NCBI GenBank assembly: GCA_029962745.1
Contig: CM057154.1
Coordinates: forward strand, 32,426,424-32,490,423
Reading direction: 5' to 3'
Source: Echinometra lucunter
Lineage: Eukaryota; Echinodermata; Echinoidea; Camarodonta; Echinometridae
DNA: 64,000 bases
Positions within the stretch are counted from its first letter, which is position 1, and every line of letters begins with the position of its first letter. The translations under genes were made by a program, and so were the position numbers. Of the stretch, positions 48,298 through 61,058 are shown piece by piece. Under the pieces are notes generated by a model. That model saw only the letters and a list, made by a program, of their open reading frames with translations. It searched no databases and was not told where the DNA came from.

Positions 48298-49912
48298 ATG
48301 CATAAAATAATATAGATTGATTCTGATTGATTCTATTTTCTCTTTTAATGAATCATGAAATAGCCCCACCAGCCAAGACCAGATACGAGGAAGTCTATGT
48401 CAGATCCTATAGCACTGTTCTTTTCAAATGAAATTATCAAGATCACAAAACAATGAGCATTCAACACAGTAAAGAGGTCAGACCTATTGTTCTGACATTT
48501 TCTTGAATAGAATCATTATTCGCCATTATTCGCTATCCTGCACTGAATCTGAATTGTTTATATGCTTTTTTATGTTATTAGCCAAATCATTTATGTATCA
48601 ATGACATATAACTGAAACCATGTATAAGAAAGGCTTCTAACACTGCATCGCATGCCTAGTTCTATATAGAGTATGGAATGATTTCTGAGTTTGTTTGTTT
48701 TTTTCCTTCATAGGCCCCTATTTTACATTCTAAAAATCAATTATGGACAAAATATAAAATTATCTATACCTTTACAAGTCCTTTAAAGCGAACTATGTAA
48801 GATTTCATGAAAAATAAGGTCCCTATGCAGTTTCTATTATACCACAAGAACTGGACGTTCCTTTAATATGTAACTGCATGATTCATGTCTTTTAAAGCCA
48901 CGTGATGTGTATGGGTGTATTTTTAAACTTTGAGAATGAATAATCATCTTATGATAAACATGGGTAAAGGATCCCATCTAAAATACCGAAAGAGGACGGC
49001 TCGTTGGGGGAAAAATCAGCTTCTCGTATTCTGCGATGCATCATACAGATCATTCTATCTGTGATCTTTCCAAACTTAATAATTTTTATTCATCTTCTTG
49101 AAGATAATTTTCGTTAGGCACAAAATTTAAAACAAAATAAAAACACAATATGGAGGTGTTGTTGTTGATTTTTCTTACAGTACGATATTTCTATTCAATG
49201 TCTATTACAAACTTATTTAATAACTCTGCATGTGTTTTCACGAAATGCATTTATTCGGGCAGAATTAGTTCAGTTAGAAAAAAAAAGGTAACTACTTGTT
49301 TCATAGTCTGATAGTTAATCATCGACCTGAGGTGATTTCACAAGTCATCCGACTCTGTGTTAACCAGGTCAGGAGTTTGCTTATTTGTAAAGTGAAAAGT
49401 TTCATAACGGCAGAAAACTCTTCAAAAATGCAACTATTTTGAGAAGAAAAAAAATAAACAAAAACAAATTTTGTTTTGACGTTAGACCGGAATAGGATTT
49501 TACAATTAACGATTTTGCGCTGTCATGATGATAAGTTTCCTGAACAGGTTTGGATTTCGCTTTGAGTTTGACTACCTGTATTACAAATATGGCCCAGTTG
49601 TTTTCTGAGTAACACTGTTGTATCATTTTTTCGTGTTAAATAATAGTGATTTTTTACTTTCAAATGCGCTATTGATATGCTTTTCATCATCAGGCCATAT
49701 CCTCATCCTCATCCTCATCCAATAGAGCTTTTTATTTCAGATCAGCTTGTTATAATGACTAAAGCTTACGCCTATCTGACACACTTACAATGAAAATTGA
49801 ATACTATTTAGCAGCACTGCAGAAAAAATAAATAAATTGGCAAAACAGTTAAGGAGTGATTTCTTACGACATGATTGTAATTAATGGCTACTCTTAGCCT
49901 CGACAAAAAGCG
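48298..49912 (+). other. 1.6-kb stretch absent from copy 1
   Basis: AT-rich, with a (CATCCT)n-like patch near 49,692-49,720. No gene or element ends are recognised. Confidence 0.6.
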
Positions 49913-50162
49913 GAATTATTAAAAAAAATAGAAAAAAATAAATCGAAGGCATTTCGGTTGTGTACATGCATGTCAAAGGATAATCCATCGGAGTCTGCAT
50001 AATGCCCCCGTGTCTTCAGAAGGGGTTGCTCTTTTACTTGTGTTTACGTCACATGGGGCTGTTCTGTGTATAATGTCCCCTCTAAATGGGATTCCGCCAT
50101 TCTTGTCTTGAGATTCCCTGTCTATGATAAAGATGAGATGTGCATACTTATATCTATTTTGC

Positions 50163-50365
50163 GGTTCTAGGGCAACTCCCCCGGGAGGACAACTCCCCCG
50201 ATACGATTCCCACCTGACAACTCCCCCTGGTGCACAGCTTCCCTGGAGGACAGCTCCCCCGAGAGCAACTCTCCCTGGAGAACACTTTTCCCGGATGACA
50301 ACTCCCCAAAGACAGCTCCCCCAGTCCCCGGGGAGTTGTCCTCCCGAGGGAGTTGTCCTGATACG
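50163..50365. mobile_element. GC-rich foldback element with 9-bp target duplication
   Basis: 203 bp inserted between two copies of CTATTTTGC (50,154-50,162 and 50,366-50,374); copy 1 has the empty site with a single CTATTTTGC near 4,712. The ends are inverted: GGGCAACTCCCCCGGGAGGA at the left mirrors TCCTCCCGAGGGAGTTGTCC at the right. The interior consists of repeated, slightly varied units built on ACAACTCCCCC and GGAGGACAG. The composition differs sharply from the AT-rich surroundings. No coding capacity. A 9-bp duplication would fit a Mutator-type or foldback element; I do not recognise the family. Confidence 0.85.
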
Positions 50366-51501
50366 CTATTTTGCTTACTCAAGGTATCATTTACTTCTTC
50401 ATATTTTCTTTCTCACGTGACTTTGAGTAATTCTTTAAAACCCTCATCTTACAGTCATGACCGTACCGGTGGTATTCTCGGAAAAACACAAGACATTTCT
50501 AATCATGTTTCATCCGTTTCTTTGCAACCATGTACGCCACATTTTACATGGTTTATGCGACTGGATAACTCATAATCTTCAGGTTTTGGATAACGAATAA
50601 CGAGTAAAAGTGAACTTTACAGTTGCAATCTTGTTAGAGGGTCGTAGAGTCGAGTTTCACTGCTCTAAAATAGGAAGCAGTGATGGCAAACAAGCGGAAT
50701 AAGAGGTTAAACTCGGTTTCCTATTTTGAAAACTCCAGACCCGTTTCTTCGCACGAACGAACGTGACAAAATGAACTACTTGTTGTGGGTTCAAAGATGC
50801 AAATAATTTGACATATCTTATTTTCTTTTTGTTACTACAAATTCAAACCAATATATTCGAGTCTCATTTAATCGAGATTTTGTCCAGATGAAGCCGTATC
50901 AAACGCACATGTTATATAATTACGTTTTCATAACATTCTCTTTTTATTTTTAATCCATGGATATCGATCCCTCAGGGATTATCATACCTCCTCCCCAGTG
51001 TGTTTGCGGCCTTAGCACAGGATGCCTTCAGTGTTCATTCTACTCTCCCTCCATAAAGTGGTTCGACACGTACCCACTTCTTTCAAGCCTCATGTGATTG
51101 ATGCTGTCTGAATATGATAATTTTGTAGAAACGCTATGCTTACAGATATAATGACATTTTTATTGTGTTACCCTCCAAGTACTAGTAAATCCCCAATGCG
51201 GTTAGTGTTTTCGGTTAACTCTTTAGGGAGGAATTAATCCGGCGAAGTTTACTTGGGAGAACATCCCAGGGATACTCGTCCTAAACAGGTGTCCTAAGTG
51301 GTAAAGTCAATCGGTGCTCATCCCATCTAGATTCGGTGGGGAAAGGAGTTGTTTACGGGGTTTTTTTAGATGCAAATGTCCTGATACCGATTGCACAATA
51401 GATTGCTTTACATTTCACAGGTGAAATGTTAGAGATATAATTCACAGATTCTGTTTATGTGATATGCTCGTTTCGTTGACAGTCAATAAATTTACTCTTA
51501 T

Positions 51502-52265
51502 AGTTTGCTTGTTTGTTTGTTTGCTTTTATTTCTGCGTTCTAGATTAAATCGACATTACTTATATAATGAAGTCATGTATAATTATAACATTGCAGTATA
51601 CGATAAATATAATACAAAGGTATAAACAAACAGTAATACAAGTAAATAGAGTGATTTTCATTATACAAAAGAGCTAAATTATGAGAACGCAGGAGACCGC
51701 CATCGTGAGCTGTAAGGCTTGAAAAGGATGGCGGCCTCTGGTAAAAAGAAATTTCGTGACAACTCTTTATGGCTATTGATCAAGTGGGTGCAATGCAAGT
51801 GCGGGCGCTTGTGCAGCAGATAGCAGTTGGGTATATAAAAAAGAATAAATCACAATTTTATTGGTGTTATATTAATTTGGAGTGTTGGGGGCATAATATT
51901 GTATAATGTTTCGCTTAAGTGTGGCTTTCAAGGAATATATGGTTTGAACACGATTTTTTTAATATTGTCGGGAAAATTATTCCATATGTCCGGGCCATGA
52001 TGTCTAATGGATTTGTGTGTTATTAATAGTTTGGGATTTGTAAGATGAAAATTTCCAGATATGCGTGTTGGGTAGGAATAGACAGAACTATTGAATCTAA
52101 ACATATCATCAAAGGACGATGGCAGTTGATTATTGACATACTTAAACATAATGGTTGCTACTTGAATAGTATTCAAATCGAAAATTTTTAGTGTTTTAAG
52201 TTTATAAAATAGGGGGTCAGTGTGAGCCAAGTAATGTGATCCTGTACAAATGCGGATAGCTCTCT
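51502..52265 (-). mobile_element. 5'-truncated LINE with reverse transcriptase C-terminus
   Basis: Present only in copy 2; copy 1 is uninterrupted near 6,260. On the minus strand 51,928-52,263 reads as the end of a non-LTR reverse transcriptase, of the kind with Arg-Ala-Ile-Arg at its start, then His-Thr-Asp-Pro-Leu-Phe and Gly-Pro-Asp-Ile-Trp-Asn. The 3' tail at 51,502-51,528 is a (CAAA)n-like run on the minus strand. The 5' part is missing, as is usual after target-primed insertion. CR1/L2-like by look; the subfamily is not determined. Confidence 0.8.
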
Positions 52266-52535
52266 TTAGTCAGTTTCATGTGCATTTGACGTGATCAGCC
52301 CACCTTGTATATAGGATTAGCTGAAGGGATAAATCTTTCGAACCGATTTAAAAAATATATATCGGGTTGTTTTTTAGATTTTCAAATGATATTTCATGAA
52401 ATCATGCTGGAACCTCAAAGAGTTGGGCCATTTTTGCATGGATGCAGTAGCTGTTTAATCAGATAAAATTCTACTCAGACTTCCATACGTTAGGTTGGAG
52501 CTTACCATCAGAGTGAAAATCCTGCCGGGTTTCTA

Positions 52536-54225
52536 CGCCCAGTAAATCTTTGGGGCGCATTTCCTGATTTCCTGTTATTGCTATCTCCGAACCCCTCGGC
52601 GAGTGCACGGGGGGGGGGGGGGTAGTATAAGTCTAGGCAAATTGAGTGCCTTGGTATTTCATATTTCCCCATTTGTACCTGTATCAGTATATTCCGAGTT
52701 TATCCCCTAACTCTTCTGACCATTAGGTGTAGCTGTTGCAGGTAATATCTGGCGTTGGGCAGACTTCGAGGAATGAGCAACATGCAATTTTCGTGAAGCG
52801 CAGTTTTGAATAAATCAAATTATGAAACATACATTAAGTAATATCGGTCGAGAAATAAATGCGAGTGGTATCAAGAAAAAAAGTTAATGCAACTTGATGA
52901 CAATATTGCAATCTGAAATAAACTAAAATTTCACATTTCATATTCTCAAATACCGATATTTAGCATATGTAATGCTCTGTAAACATGTTAAATTGAAGAG
53001 TAGTCGTAATAGAATCTAGAAACCGGGGTGATAATATACCGTGGGTGATTTGGTAAGTTATCTGTAATGTAAAGGTGTCGTGTTTTTTTTTCAATTCAAT
53101 TCAATTCAATTCAATTCAATTCAATTCAATTTATTTCCACATATTGAGTAAAAAACATGTAATAAACATTACAATCGAGTATATACATAGATAATAACAA
53201 ATACGGATATAAATAGTAACAATATATACATAAAAAGAACATAGAAAATCAAAATGTGGAGGGGATTGACAAAGGCCATATTGATCTATCAAGGTCAATC
53301 CCCAATGAAAGAAAAAAAAATGGAATACATAAATTACATAAGAAAAAATAGATACTTAACCTGAAAACCCCAGACAAAGCAAAAGAAAGTAAAAGACAAA
53401 TAAAGGGGAGGGAGAGGCAATTATAAAACTATCTTATGGAGTAAATAGGTAAAATTTATATTTCCGTTTGAAAGACAGGAGTGTGGGGAGATGTTTGAGT
53501 TCGTTCGATAAAGAATTCCAAAGTTTGGGTCCAACATATTGAATAGTGTTTCGTGAATAGTTTAAAACAATTATCGATGCAGTAGTTATCTATGAAAGCC
53601 TACACAGACTTCCCTGAAAGTAAGTTAACATGACTATGAATAAGACATGATTGTATGCTTTAAGTCAGCTTTATCTTTATTCATGCCATTTTATAAGCGG
53701 TGAAGCTCGACAGTGAAATATATTGGGAGTGACAGAAATGAGTTGTCAAAAGATAAGGCAAGTTCAAGTATGGAGCTCATGTCACATTTTATTTCCTCTC
53801 CCAGGTTTTATCAGCCGAAATGCAACATGTTGTTTACGGTGATTACTCATAGATATCTGGACCTACTCTGATGTTAGTCTGGGTCTTAGGGCTGTAAATT
53901 TAATACTTCACTTTGATCTGTGTTCTAAAATATGAATCACTGTTCATTTTCTTCCTATGCAGTTTTCCTGTACATTGTAATTGATTTCTCAGATATATTT
54001 CCCAACATTCCAACGTTATTTCTTGTCTCTCTTATACAGTAATTTCTGTTATTTCTGTTAGTTATTTCGTAGGTCTTCTTAGTTTCGCAGCGGTCACTGT
54101 CTTGAACTGTCCCCTCGGCTATATAATTCATTACTACCTTCCATAACAGACCTTATCATAGTCATGATATGATTTGTTAATCTTTCCATGTTTTGACCAA
54201 GGTATTATTTCGTCTATACTTTCAG
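52536..54225 (+). other. Intron stretch absent from copy 1
   Basis: Holds a poly-G run near 52,610 and the LINE fragment at 53,091-53,565. It ends at the TTTCAG acceptor of exon C. The 9.4-kb block 52,536-61,949, with exons C-H, has no counterpart in copy 1. Confidence 0.7.
53091..53565 (-). mobile_element. LINE 3' fragment with (AATTG)n tail
   Basis: On the minus strand 53,440-53,560 encodes a short reverse-transcriptase C-terminal piece with Gly-Pro-Lys-Leu-Trp-Asn-Ser. A non-coding 3' region follows, then a pentanucleotide tail at 53,091-53,131. Confidence 0.7.
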
Positions 54226-54794
54226 GGAGGCTCATTCGCTCAAGTAGTCTCTCCCGGTTACAGGCCGAGGAGGAGGATGGCCGCAGCCAGAACCAAGGGA
54301 CTACCTACCAAACCCTGTCCCCACCAAACGGTTCAGTTCCTCATCCCGGCCACCGATACTTCACCCCGCAACCAGCCAAGAGGAAGGCCTTAAAGCCTAA
54401 CCTGTCCGCCAAACCTCAGGTATCCACCAGGCCTCCTGTATTTCAGAAGCCGCAGACACCCCCTGTCCAGGAAAATGGCTCCAGGCAACCAAAGCTCACC
54501 CTCACCATCCCGAAACGGACAGGAACCTTTGGGAGTCCTAGCCTCGACTCTGGTGAAAGGACGGGGTCTATGGATGAAAGCTTTGACAGCGGTACTGGAA
54601 GCGCCAGTGCCGGGATACTGACCAAGAAAGCCATGAAGCCACCCAGTGCTCAGTCTAGGAGTAGTCTATTCAAGACTAGCAGCATAACGAGCACACCCAG
54701 TACTCCAGGAAGTAATGTGAGCGTGTTCACACCGGATGGACTCCGAGTTACGCCAGAATATCAAGAGGACGAGCCTCTTCAACCCAAGCGAAAG
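54226..54794 (+). CDS. Gene 2 exon C: Ser/Pro/Lys-rich cytoplasmic region, first HRYFTPQP motif
   Basis: Acceptor TTTCAG, donor GTATGA, phase 1 in and phase 0 out, about 190 residues. It starts with a Ser-rich basic stretch and a Glu-rich patch. The motif His-Arg-Tyr-Phe-Thr-Pro-Gln-Pro-Ala-Lys-Arg-Lys follows at 54,351-54,386, then long Pro/Thr/Ser-rich sequence with many Ser-Pro and Thr-Pro sites. No domain is recognised, and the sequence looks disordered. The motif recurs in exon E. As it lies before the first membrane helix and has no signal peptide, I place it on the cytoplasmic side by inference. Confidence 0.78.
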
Positions 54795-56128
54795 GTATGA
54801 CCATCAGGACCATAAAGAAATGACAGTAGATAGATACGGGAGATGACATGTTTTGTCAGTTGGCTACAATGATGGTTTTATCGTGTAATACTCTTCTTTA
54901 GAAGCATAATGTTTATGCATTTAAACTTAGATTCTTGTCAAAAGAATAATGTTGACATTTTGTGAAAGGCAAGATGCATATAAACAAGAAATAAATTTCC
55001 TATGTCCATTTTGAGGGATTAAGTGTGTATCGCTAATTGGGCTTTTACCATTCATTCCAGTAAACGCATTTCGTTCTCGTACGCCTAAAAGAAGAACAGC
55101 GTTGAATCGGATGCCTAAGATCTGTATCTGTGGGCCTAAACAAATTTTTCCTGTTGACTTATTCAATCGATATTATCTTTGCTGAAAAACACTGGCCATG
55201 TCCACATGTTTATTTTGCCCCGAATTGAAGTATGCTTGCTTAAAATCACGTTTGCTGTTCATAAAGATTGGACATAAAAAGATCTTGGCGAATAAAGAAA
55301 CGCAGCGTGAACAACGAAATTTCTCATTTTTACTGTCCATAGGGCATAAAATATCTCATCGTGGTAAGGAATGCGACATGGGATCTGATTTTGTTAGGAC
55401 AGCGAGTTGTTGCTTCTCGCGCAAGGTTTTGCTGAAAGAGACTGTGAAATTAAAATCACATGCATGATCAGAATCATGAGAAAATGCAAGTCAAAACACA
55501 CAGTGGTTAAAACCTATGATTTGTTGGTATTCCTCGTGTATTGATATTACCCCTATTGAGGACAGGAAATCTAGCCAGTCTATTGGTTGGTCTCCAAGGG
55601 AATGAACTCATTTACACTCACGTCTCCAATATGACTCACCTATCTCTTTACCTGCATGCGCACTTATTTGGGGTGAATCATTCGCCGATTTTCCTTGCAT
55701 GTGCCTCATGTTGACCTCAACACGAGCTTGAAACATGGCCAATGATGTGTTTATTGTATTAAAGAACAGAGGGCACTTACTCTTACGATCCCGAACATTA
55801 CTTTCCAATCGAGGTCGTTTAAGGATCTAATATTTTTATTTCCATTTCCCAAACTTTCCTTCTGAATTGCCTCTACACCCTTTACTGCTGAATAAATCAC
55901 ATAATATTAGCGGGATCTCATAGAATGAGAATATTTCTGTAAATCCATTCGGTATCGATCTTAGTTTGAGTGCCTGTAGATTTTATGGCCGGTGGATAAC
56001 ATGGACTTGACAGGTCGCCACCAACATTTCCTGACCGAATTGTAGTCTCATTTCGTCCTCGATTGTAAACTACTGGTAAACGAGGATTCTCATTATTGTG
56101 TGCTTATCCCGTATATCCATTTTCATAG

Positions 56129-56258
56129 GCCCCAACGAAGCCCCCAATAGGTAGGCGGAAGTCGGACCCCTTGTGCAACTCCCGAATCAGACGAGCGGCT
56201 ACAGAAAATGGTGATAGACAGCGGAGCAATGACGTCGATGATGAAAACTCTAAGCCAA
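56129..56258 (+). CDS. Gene 2 exon D: short basic/acidic linker
   Basis: 130 nt, acceptor TTCATAG, donor GTAAGC, phase 0 to phase 1. About 43 residues: Pro-Thr-Lys-Pro-Pro, a Gly-Arg-Arg-Lys-Ser patch, another Arg-Ile-Arg-Arg patch, then an Asp-rich end. Without splicing it would stop three codons after the donor. Assigned from phase and splice signals. Confidence 0.65.
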
Positions 56259-57528
56259 GTAAGCTATAACATAGAAGACATGCGCACTCTTTCTTATTCA
56301 GTCATGGCATGAACATAGGGCATTAATCATTATCAAAATAAAAATCTGATGTTAATTTGTTTTTAGTTCCAATGGAAGTCATTACTGGGGAGGATACGAT
56401 AAAAAATTTGAAGCGTAATCATTTTCCACCATCATCGCTTTTTTTTCTCTCTCTCTCTCACAAAATTTTAACCTCTGATTGCAAGCTCTTTGCGTTTGAT
56501 TCACTCATTTATGCCTGTTATTTTCCATCTTTTTAGAGCCTTCATCAATGATTCCGTTCTATCCATTGACAACGTGTCATAAATTATTTCACTTAGTTTT
56601 ACCAGTTTTTCCCGATACACATTATGAGGCAGTGTACTAGTACAGATATTAGACTCTTCTGAGAAAATGACACATAAAGAAGTAATAACCGCCATCATCT
56701 CTGGACTAAAATTGCTTCCGTACCGATTCCCCTTTCGTAAAAGTCACTCCATTGTGGCAGGGGTCAATAAACGGGGATATATCATTATAACTCATTGATG
56801 TTAATCTTTCAGATACTATGATTTTGCACGTGCATGTTTCTGCATCCAGTTCATTATTTAATCAGGTCGTCTGAATGTCAAATCACTCGAGAGATAGACA
56901 TTTTACATCCGGGCTTTTGAGAAGTATGTCGTCATACAGGGTAAGACATTTACGTTGAAGATACTGCAGCCTTACCAGTCTGTTGTATGAACGTTTGCTG
57001 TTTCATGTGATTTCAGTTATCAGTGTCATGATCTGAAATGAATTAAATAAGTCCAAAGCCATTGATTAAAATGAGTTTTAAGACTGAATTCTTCTAAATC
57101 TTTATCTCTATTCATAATCTCCTCTCACTTCTCTCCCTCTCTCTCTCTCCGTCTCTATATTTCTATTTAATTGTATTTTTTTTAGATACGTTTCTAATAG
57201 TATTTCTGTTTAACTTTTAAAACTTTAATCAAGTTAGCAGCAATTGTAAAACCTGAATGAATAGACTTTTCATGCCAGGATACGGGATGAAATAAACTTA
57301 TGTTCAACAAGACTTATCGGATAATTAAATGAATAAATATAAAAATACAAAAATATAAAAATAACAGTAGAAGATTCTGCTTGGCTGCATTATTCACTTT
57401 TTTTGTATATAAGACTTGCAAAAGGATATGAAGATATATTTGCCAAATGCCAGGGGGAAAAACCTATAACATTTTCCACAAGAATCGTTATTCATCAAAT
57501 TTAAACAAATTTTATTTGATTATCACAG

Positions 57529-57715
57529 AGGTTTCTCGCAATAGAACTCTGGAGGGTGGTATTTCACCTTCGGAGATGGAGAAATACAGCGGTAATCGTC
57601 ACCGTTATTTCACTCCCCAACCAAGCAGACGAAAGTTCAGTTTCCGAGATGGCCAGGGTCGTGTTGTATCAGGGAACAGTTCACCAGTAGCCAGTTTTCA
57701 ACAGCCATATACCAG
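57529..57715 (+). CDS. Gene 2 exon E: second HRYFTPQP motif
   Basis: 187 nt, acceptor ATCACAG, donor GTATGC, phase 1 to phase 2. The motif His-Arg-Tyr-Phe-Thr-Pro-Gln-Pro-Ser-Arg-Arg-Lys is at 57,600-57,635, followed by a basic, Ser/Gln-rich tail. The repeat of exon C's motif supports both exons being in one protein, or an old internal duplication. Confidence 0.72.
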
Positions 57716-57907
57716 GTATGCATCTTTGAAGATCTGGATCTGTTATACAAACATTTGTGAATTATTCCAGTTGAGTGGAAATTATCTTGATTGCAGGGTC
57801 TTTGAGGACAGTACTCTTAGTATTATCATGGTTATCTTAGATTAACAATTAAGCACTATCATCATGATCATCATCATTATTAATATTATCATTAATATCA
57901 TCATCAA

Positions 57908-58062
57908 GGTGCCGTTTCATAAAAACTTGTTATTATAGTAACTTTGCCAACAATGGTAACTAACATGGTAACGTTGCTCAGCAGCCAATCAAAATCACGT
58001 ATTCCATGAAAGTTACTGCTGATGGCAAAGTTACTATAATTGCAGTTTTGTGCAACGGCACC
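57908..58062. mobile_element. Foldback MITE related to 14,181-14,372
   Basis: Left end GGTGCCGTTTCATAAA, right end inverted GTGCAACGGCACC. The arms share TTACTATAA, ATTCCATGAAAG and the CAGCCAATCA core with the element at 14,181. Confidence 0.75.
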
Positions 58063-58073
58063 CAGAAATAGCA

Positions 58074-58132
58074 GTAGTAGTAGTAGTAGTCGTAGTAGAA
58101 GTAGTAATAGTAGTAATAGTAGTAGTATATTG

Positions 58133-58176
<44 letters not shown>
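58074..58176 (+). repeat. (TAG)n and (ATT)n microsatellites
   Basis: A TAG-rich run, then a perfect ATT run at about 58,137-58,176. Confidence 0.95.
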
Positions 58177-59581
58177 TAAACATCCTCATCGTAATCATCA
58201 TTATGATTATTGACAAGGATTAGAACTCTGTACAGAGACCGGAAATAGTAAGTTTGCGCTTGACTGAAGGATTTGCCATCAATTCAGATCAGTTGCAACT
58301 ATTAATGGAATCCTGACTTTTATTGTGAAGGATATGAATTACACAATACGAGTCTTACCGTGTTCATCTTAGGGAAAGACGGCCTTTTCAACAATTTATA
58401 GCCCCAATAGTTTGGACATTAAATAAGAACTAACCTGAATAATGAAATATTTGCTGAAATTAGACTGCGAAGCATTTGCAATGGGTACGTGTGGCAGTCA
58501 AAATGTTTCATTTATTGTTGATTTACATTTAAAACATAATACAAAATATCACTTCACATTAAAGAAGATGATAATATGTGTGGGAGTCACTACTTTGTAT
58601 GTTTACCTTCCCATAGTATAAAATATTTTCTTTGACACATCTCAGTATCTGGTTGCCTGCACCACCGCCACTGTTTTATGGTCATATTCTCGAAAACGAG
58701 TTAATTCGATTAGTATGTTAACATTGGGTATGATTTCCTAGCGACAGCTTGCAGCATGATAAGGAATTATTCTGGTTTTTCATTCAGATAGCGTCAAAGA
58801 AATTAGGAACGGATTTTTGGCAAGTAGTCGCCCACAGCAAAAACCAAACTGGCCACATTTAAAGCATGAAAAAATGAAAGTAGATGGCATGGAGGTGATG
58901 GTTCCGTTGCAGTCTTGTGACGGTTGCTAGGTTACGAAGCCTGCTAGCATATTTCTTGTTCATGTCTGCCGATCCAATGTTTTTAATCTGTTTTCGTAGT
59001 GAATGATTCGACTGCTAGATAATTCAATTGATCTTCCCCTAATTCACGCCCTCACTAATGACGCAAATCCCAAGCCAGTCTTTCGAGTCACCCGCTGGAA
59101 TATTTTTCAGGTCGGCAACAGTTTTGCCACATACATGACATAGGACGCATCAAGTGATCAAGAGAAGAACCCAACATACTCATGAGCTTTTACTTGACGG
59201 AAAGTTTTGTGCATGCATGTCGATAGATATGTCTTCGTGCCCGGAATACTAAATATCGAGAAATTCGTTTATGGCTCTTGCTCTGACTCGGCATTCAGCA
59301 ATCTTCAGGCAGCAGGAACTAAAACTAATGTTGGATTAGTGAATTAATTTCCAACGAGCAAAATACCGAGTTTCTGCTCCGTAACATGAATGTATTAAAA
59401 TAGCAAGCGCTCTTCTAGGAATTAATTTCAAACAGTCTGAATTTGGAAACTGATGGTTTGTTTGACTATCAGGCAAAGCACTTGTTGTTTTCACTTTGAC
59501 CACTCAATACACTGATAACCCGCTTTAGTGGTCTCCTAAAAGACAACATTAGTGATTAGCTATGGTTATACCTACATCTAG

Positions 59582-59787
59582 ATCTCCTGTGGAGCGACTG
59601 GCGAACCAGATGAGGAGTACCAAAGCGCTGGATCGACCTCCTAGTTCTGAGAACTCCATGAGTCCTGAGACCACTCCGGTAAATTCCCCGGTGAAGAAAC
59701 CTAGGACGCCGACTAAAGCAGCACCACCTCCTCCAAACCAGGCCTCGAAGAACAAACCTGAGCCATATGACTTCGTCACCGATGAAG
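59582..59787 (+). CDS. Gene 2 exon F: Pro/Ser/Lys-rich segment
   Basis: 206 nt, acceptor ATCTAG, donor GTGTGT, phase 2 to phase 1. About 69 residues rich in Pro, Ser, Thr and Lys, with Ser-Pro/Thr-Pro sites, a Pro-Pro-Pro-Pro stretch and a Tyr-Asp-Phe-Val-Thr-Asp-Glu end. The acceptor has a weak pyrimidine tract; the phase match on both sides supports it. Confidence 0.65.
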
Positions 59788-60386
59788 GTGTGTTTCAGAG
59801 ACCCCTAAATTATGGAGTTTTTACTAATCTGGAAAGTCATAACTTTCACTCACTATATTACAAAAAGATGATCTTAAACCAAAACAACTGAGATATTGCA
59901 GGAATACTTTAATAAGCGTAGAAAAGATATCTTGTAACAGAACTGTTTATCTGGAAAACGAGGAACAACATAACGATTCATGTCATGTACTGAAAAGTAT
60001 GCAATTGTCGTCATTTGTTGGAAATGTGAAATTCGTGCTTGTCTAGGGTGTGTGATTAAAATGATTCTTTTTTTTTAGTCTGATGCCACAAATCAGTCGG
60101 AAAAGCCTAATAATCTAACAATCTTTGGAAAATAACATGTGCTAAACATTTAGATGATTGTTCGCAAATAAAGATATGTCGCAACTAAGTGCGCTTATGT
60201 CGTACAACATAGAAAAAAAAAACAGAAAATTTATTCAAACCAGCATGTATCGAGATAAATGTCTTTGTGGCAACCGTTTGCTTCTAGGTTTTGCTTTCTC
60301 GAGGGGCTGATGAAAAGATACCATAAATAGTATTTTTCTCATTAAATTACATAAATCACGTAACCTTAACACCCTTTCTTTTGCAG

Positions 60387-60541
60387 AGATCAATGCTGCT
60401 CAGAGACACGTAGGCGGTGCACGTCGATCCCGTTCCCTGAGCGGGAGTTCCATACAATCCGCGAAGCGAAGACCCCTCCCATCTGTTCCCCATCGCCCCC
60501 GATCGGGTTCTGCATCAAGGGCAGACAAGGACATACCCACC
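60387..60541 (+). CDS. Gene 2 exon G: Arg/Ser-rich segment
   Basis: 155 nt, acceptor TTTTGCAG, donor GTGAGT, phase 1 to phase 0. About 52 residues with several Arg-Ser and Arg-Arg-Pro patches and little hydrophobic content. Confidence 0.68.
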
Positions 60542-61058
60542 GTGAGTAGCTTAGCACAAGATTAGAGGCTCCAATGAGCGAACCAAATCTTATCCGTGTG
60601 GTTATAAACAACCATTTCACGCTCAAAACCAAATGATGAAGCAATATTTTGACTTTTAGTGTCATTACTGTCAGTAAACTACTTTGTTAGAGGAGAAAGA
60701 AAGCAACTTCAGCGACTTGATAATTTGCAGGAAAAGGATAGTGTCTCTGTGTATATTTTCAGCCTATGAGGTTAACATTTTCGCAATACTGAGTGAAATG
60801 AGGGACAATCAAAGGGTAAGAATATACCTTCAAAGAATTTTGAAAGCACCCTTAACTGAGTAGGAAAATCGACTCAACAAGGTACGAATATCTTTGAAAT
60901 ATCTAGTGCTCATTATCAAGTGTATGAAGAAAGTTTTATTTATTACTGCATGTTGACTAAAATCCTGAACCTTTTGAATGACTACTTTTTTCTATTTTCT
61001 CCAGAAATAATAGTTTCTAAAAAGTATGTAATGCAATTGACTCTTATCACTTCTGTAG

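Noticed and set aside
55198..55467. 89-codon frame between exons C and D
   Set aside because: No matching splice phases, no family resemblance; it lies in an intron of a phase-consistent gene.
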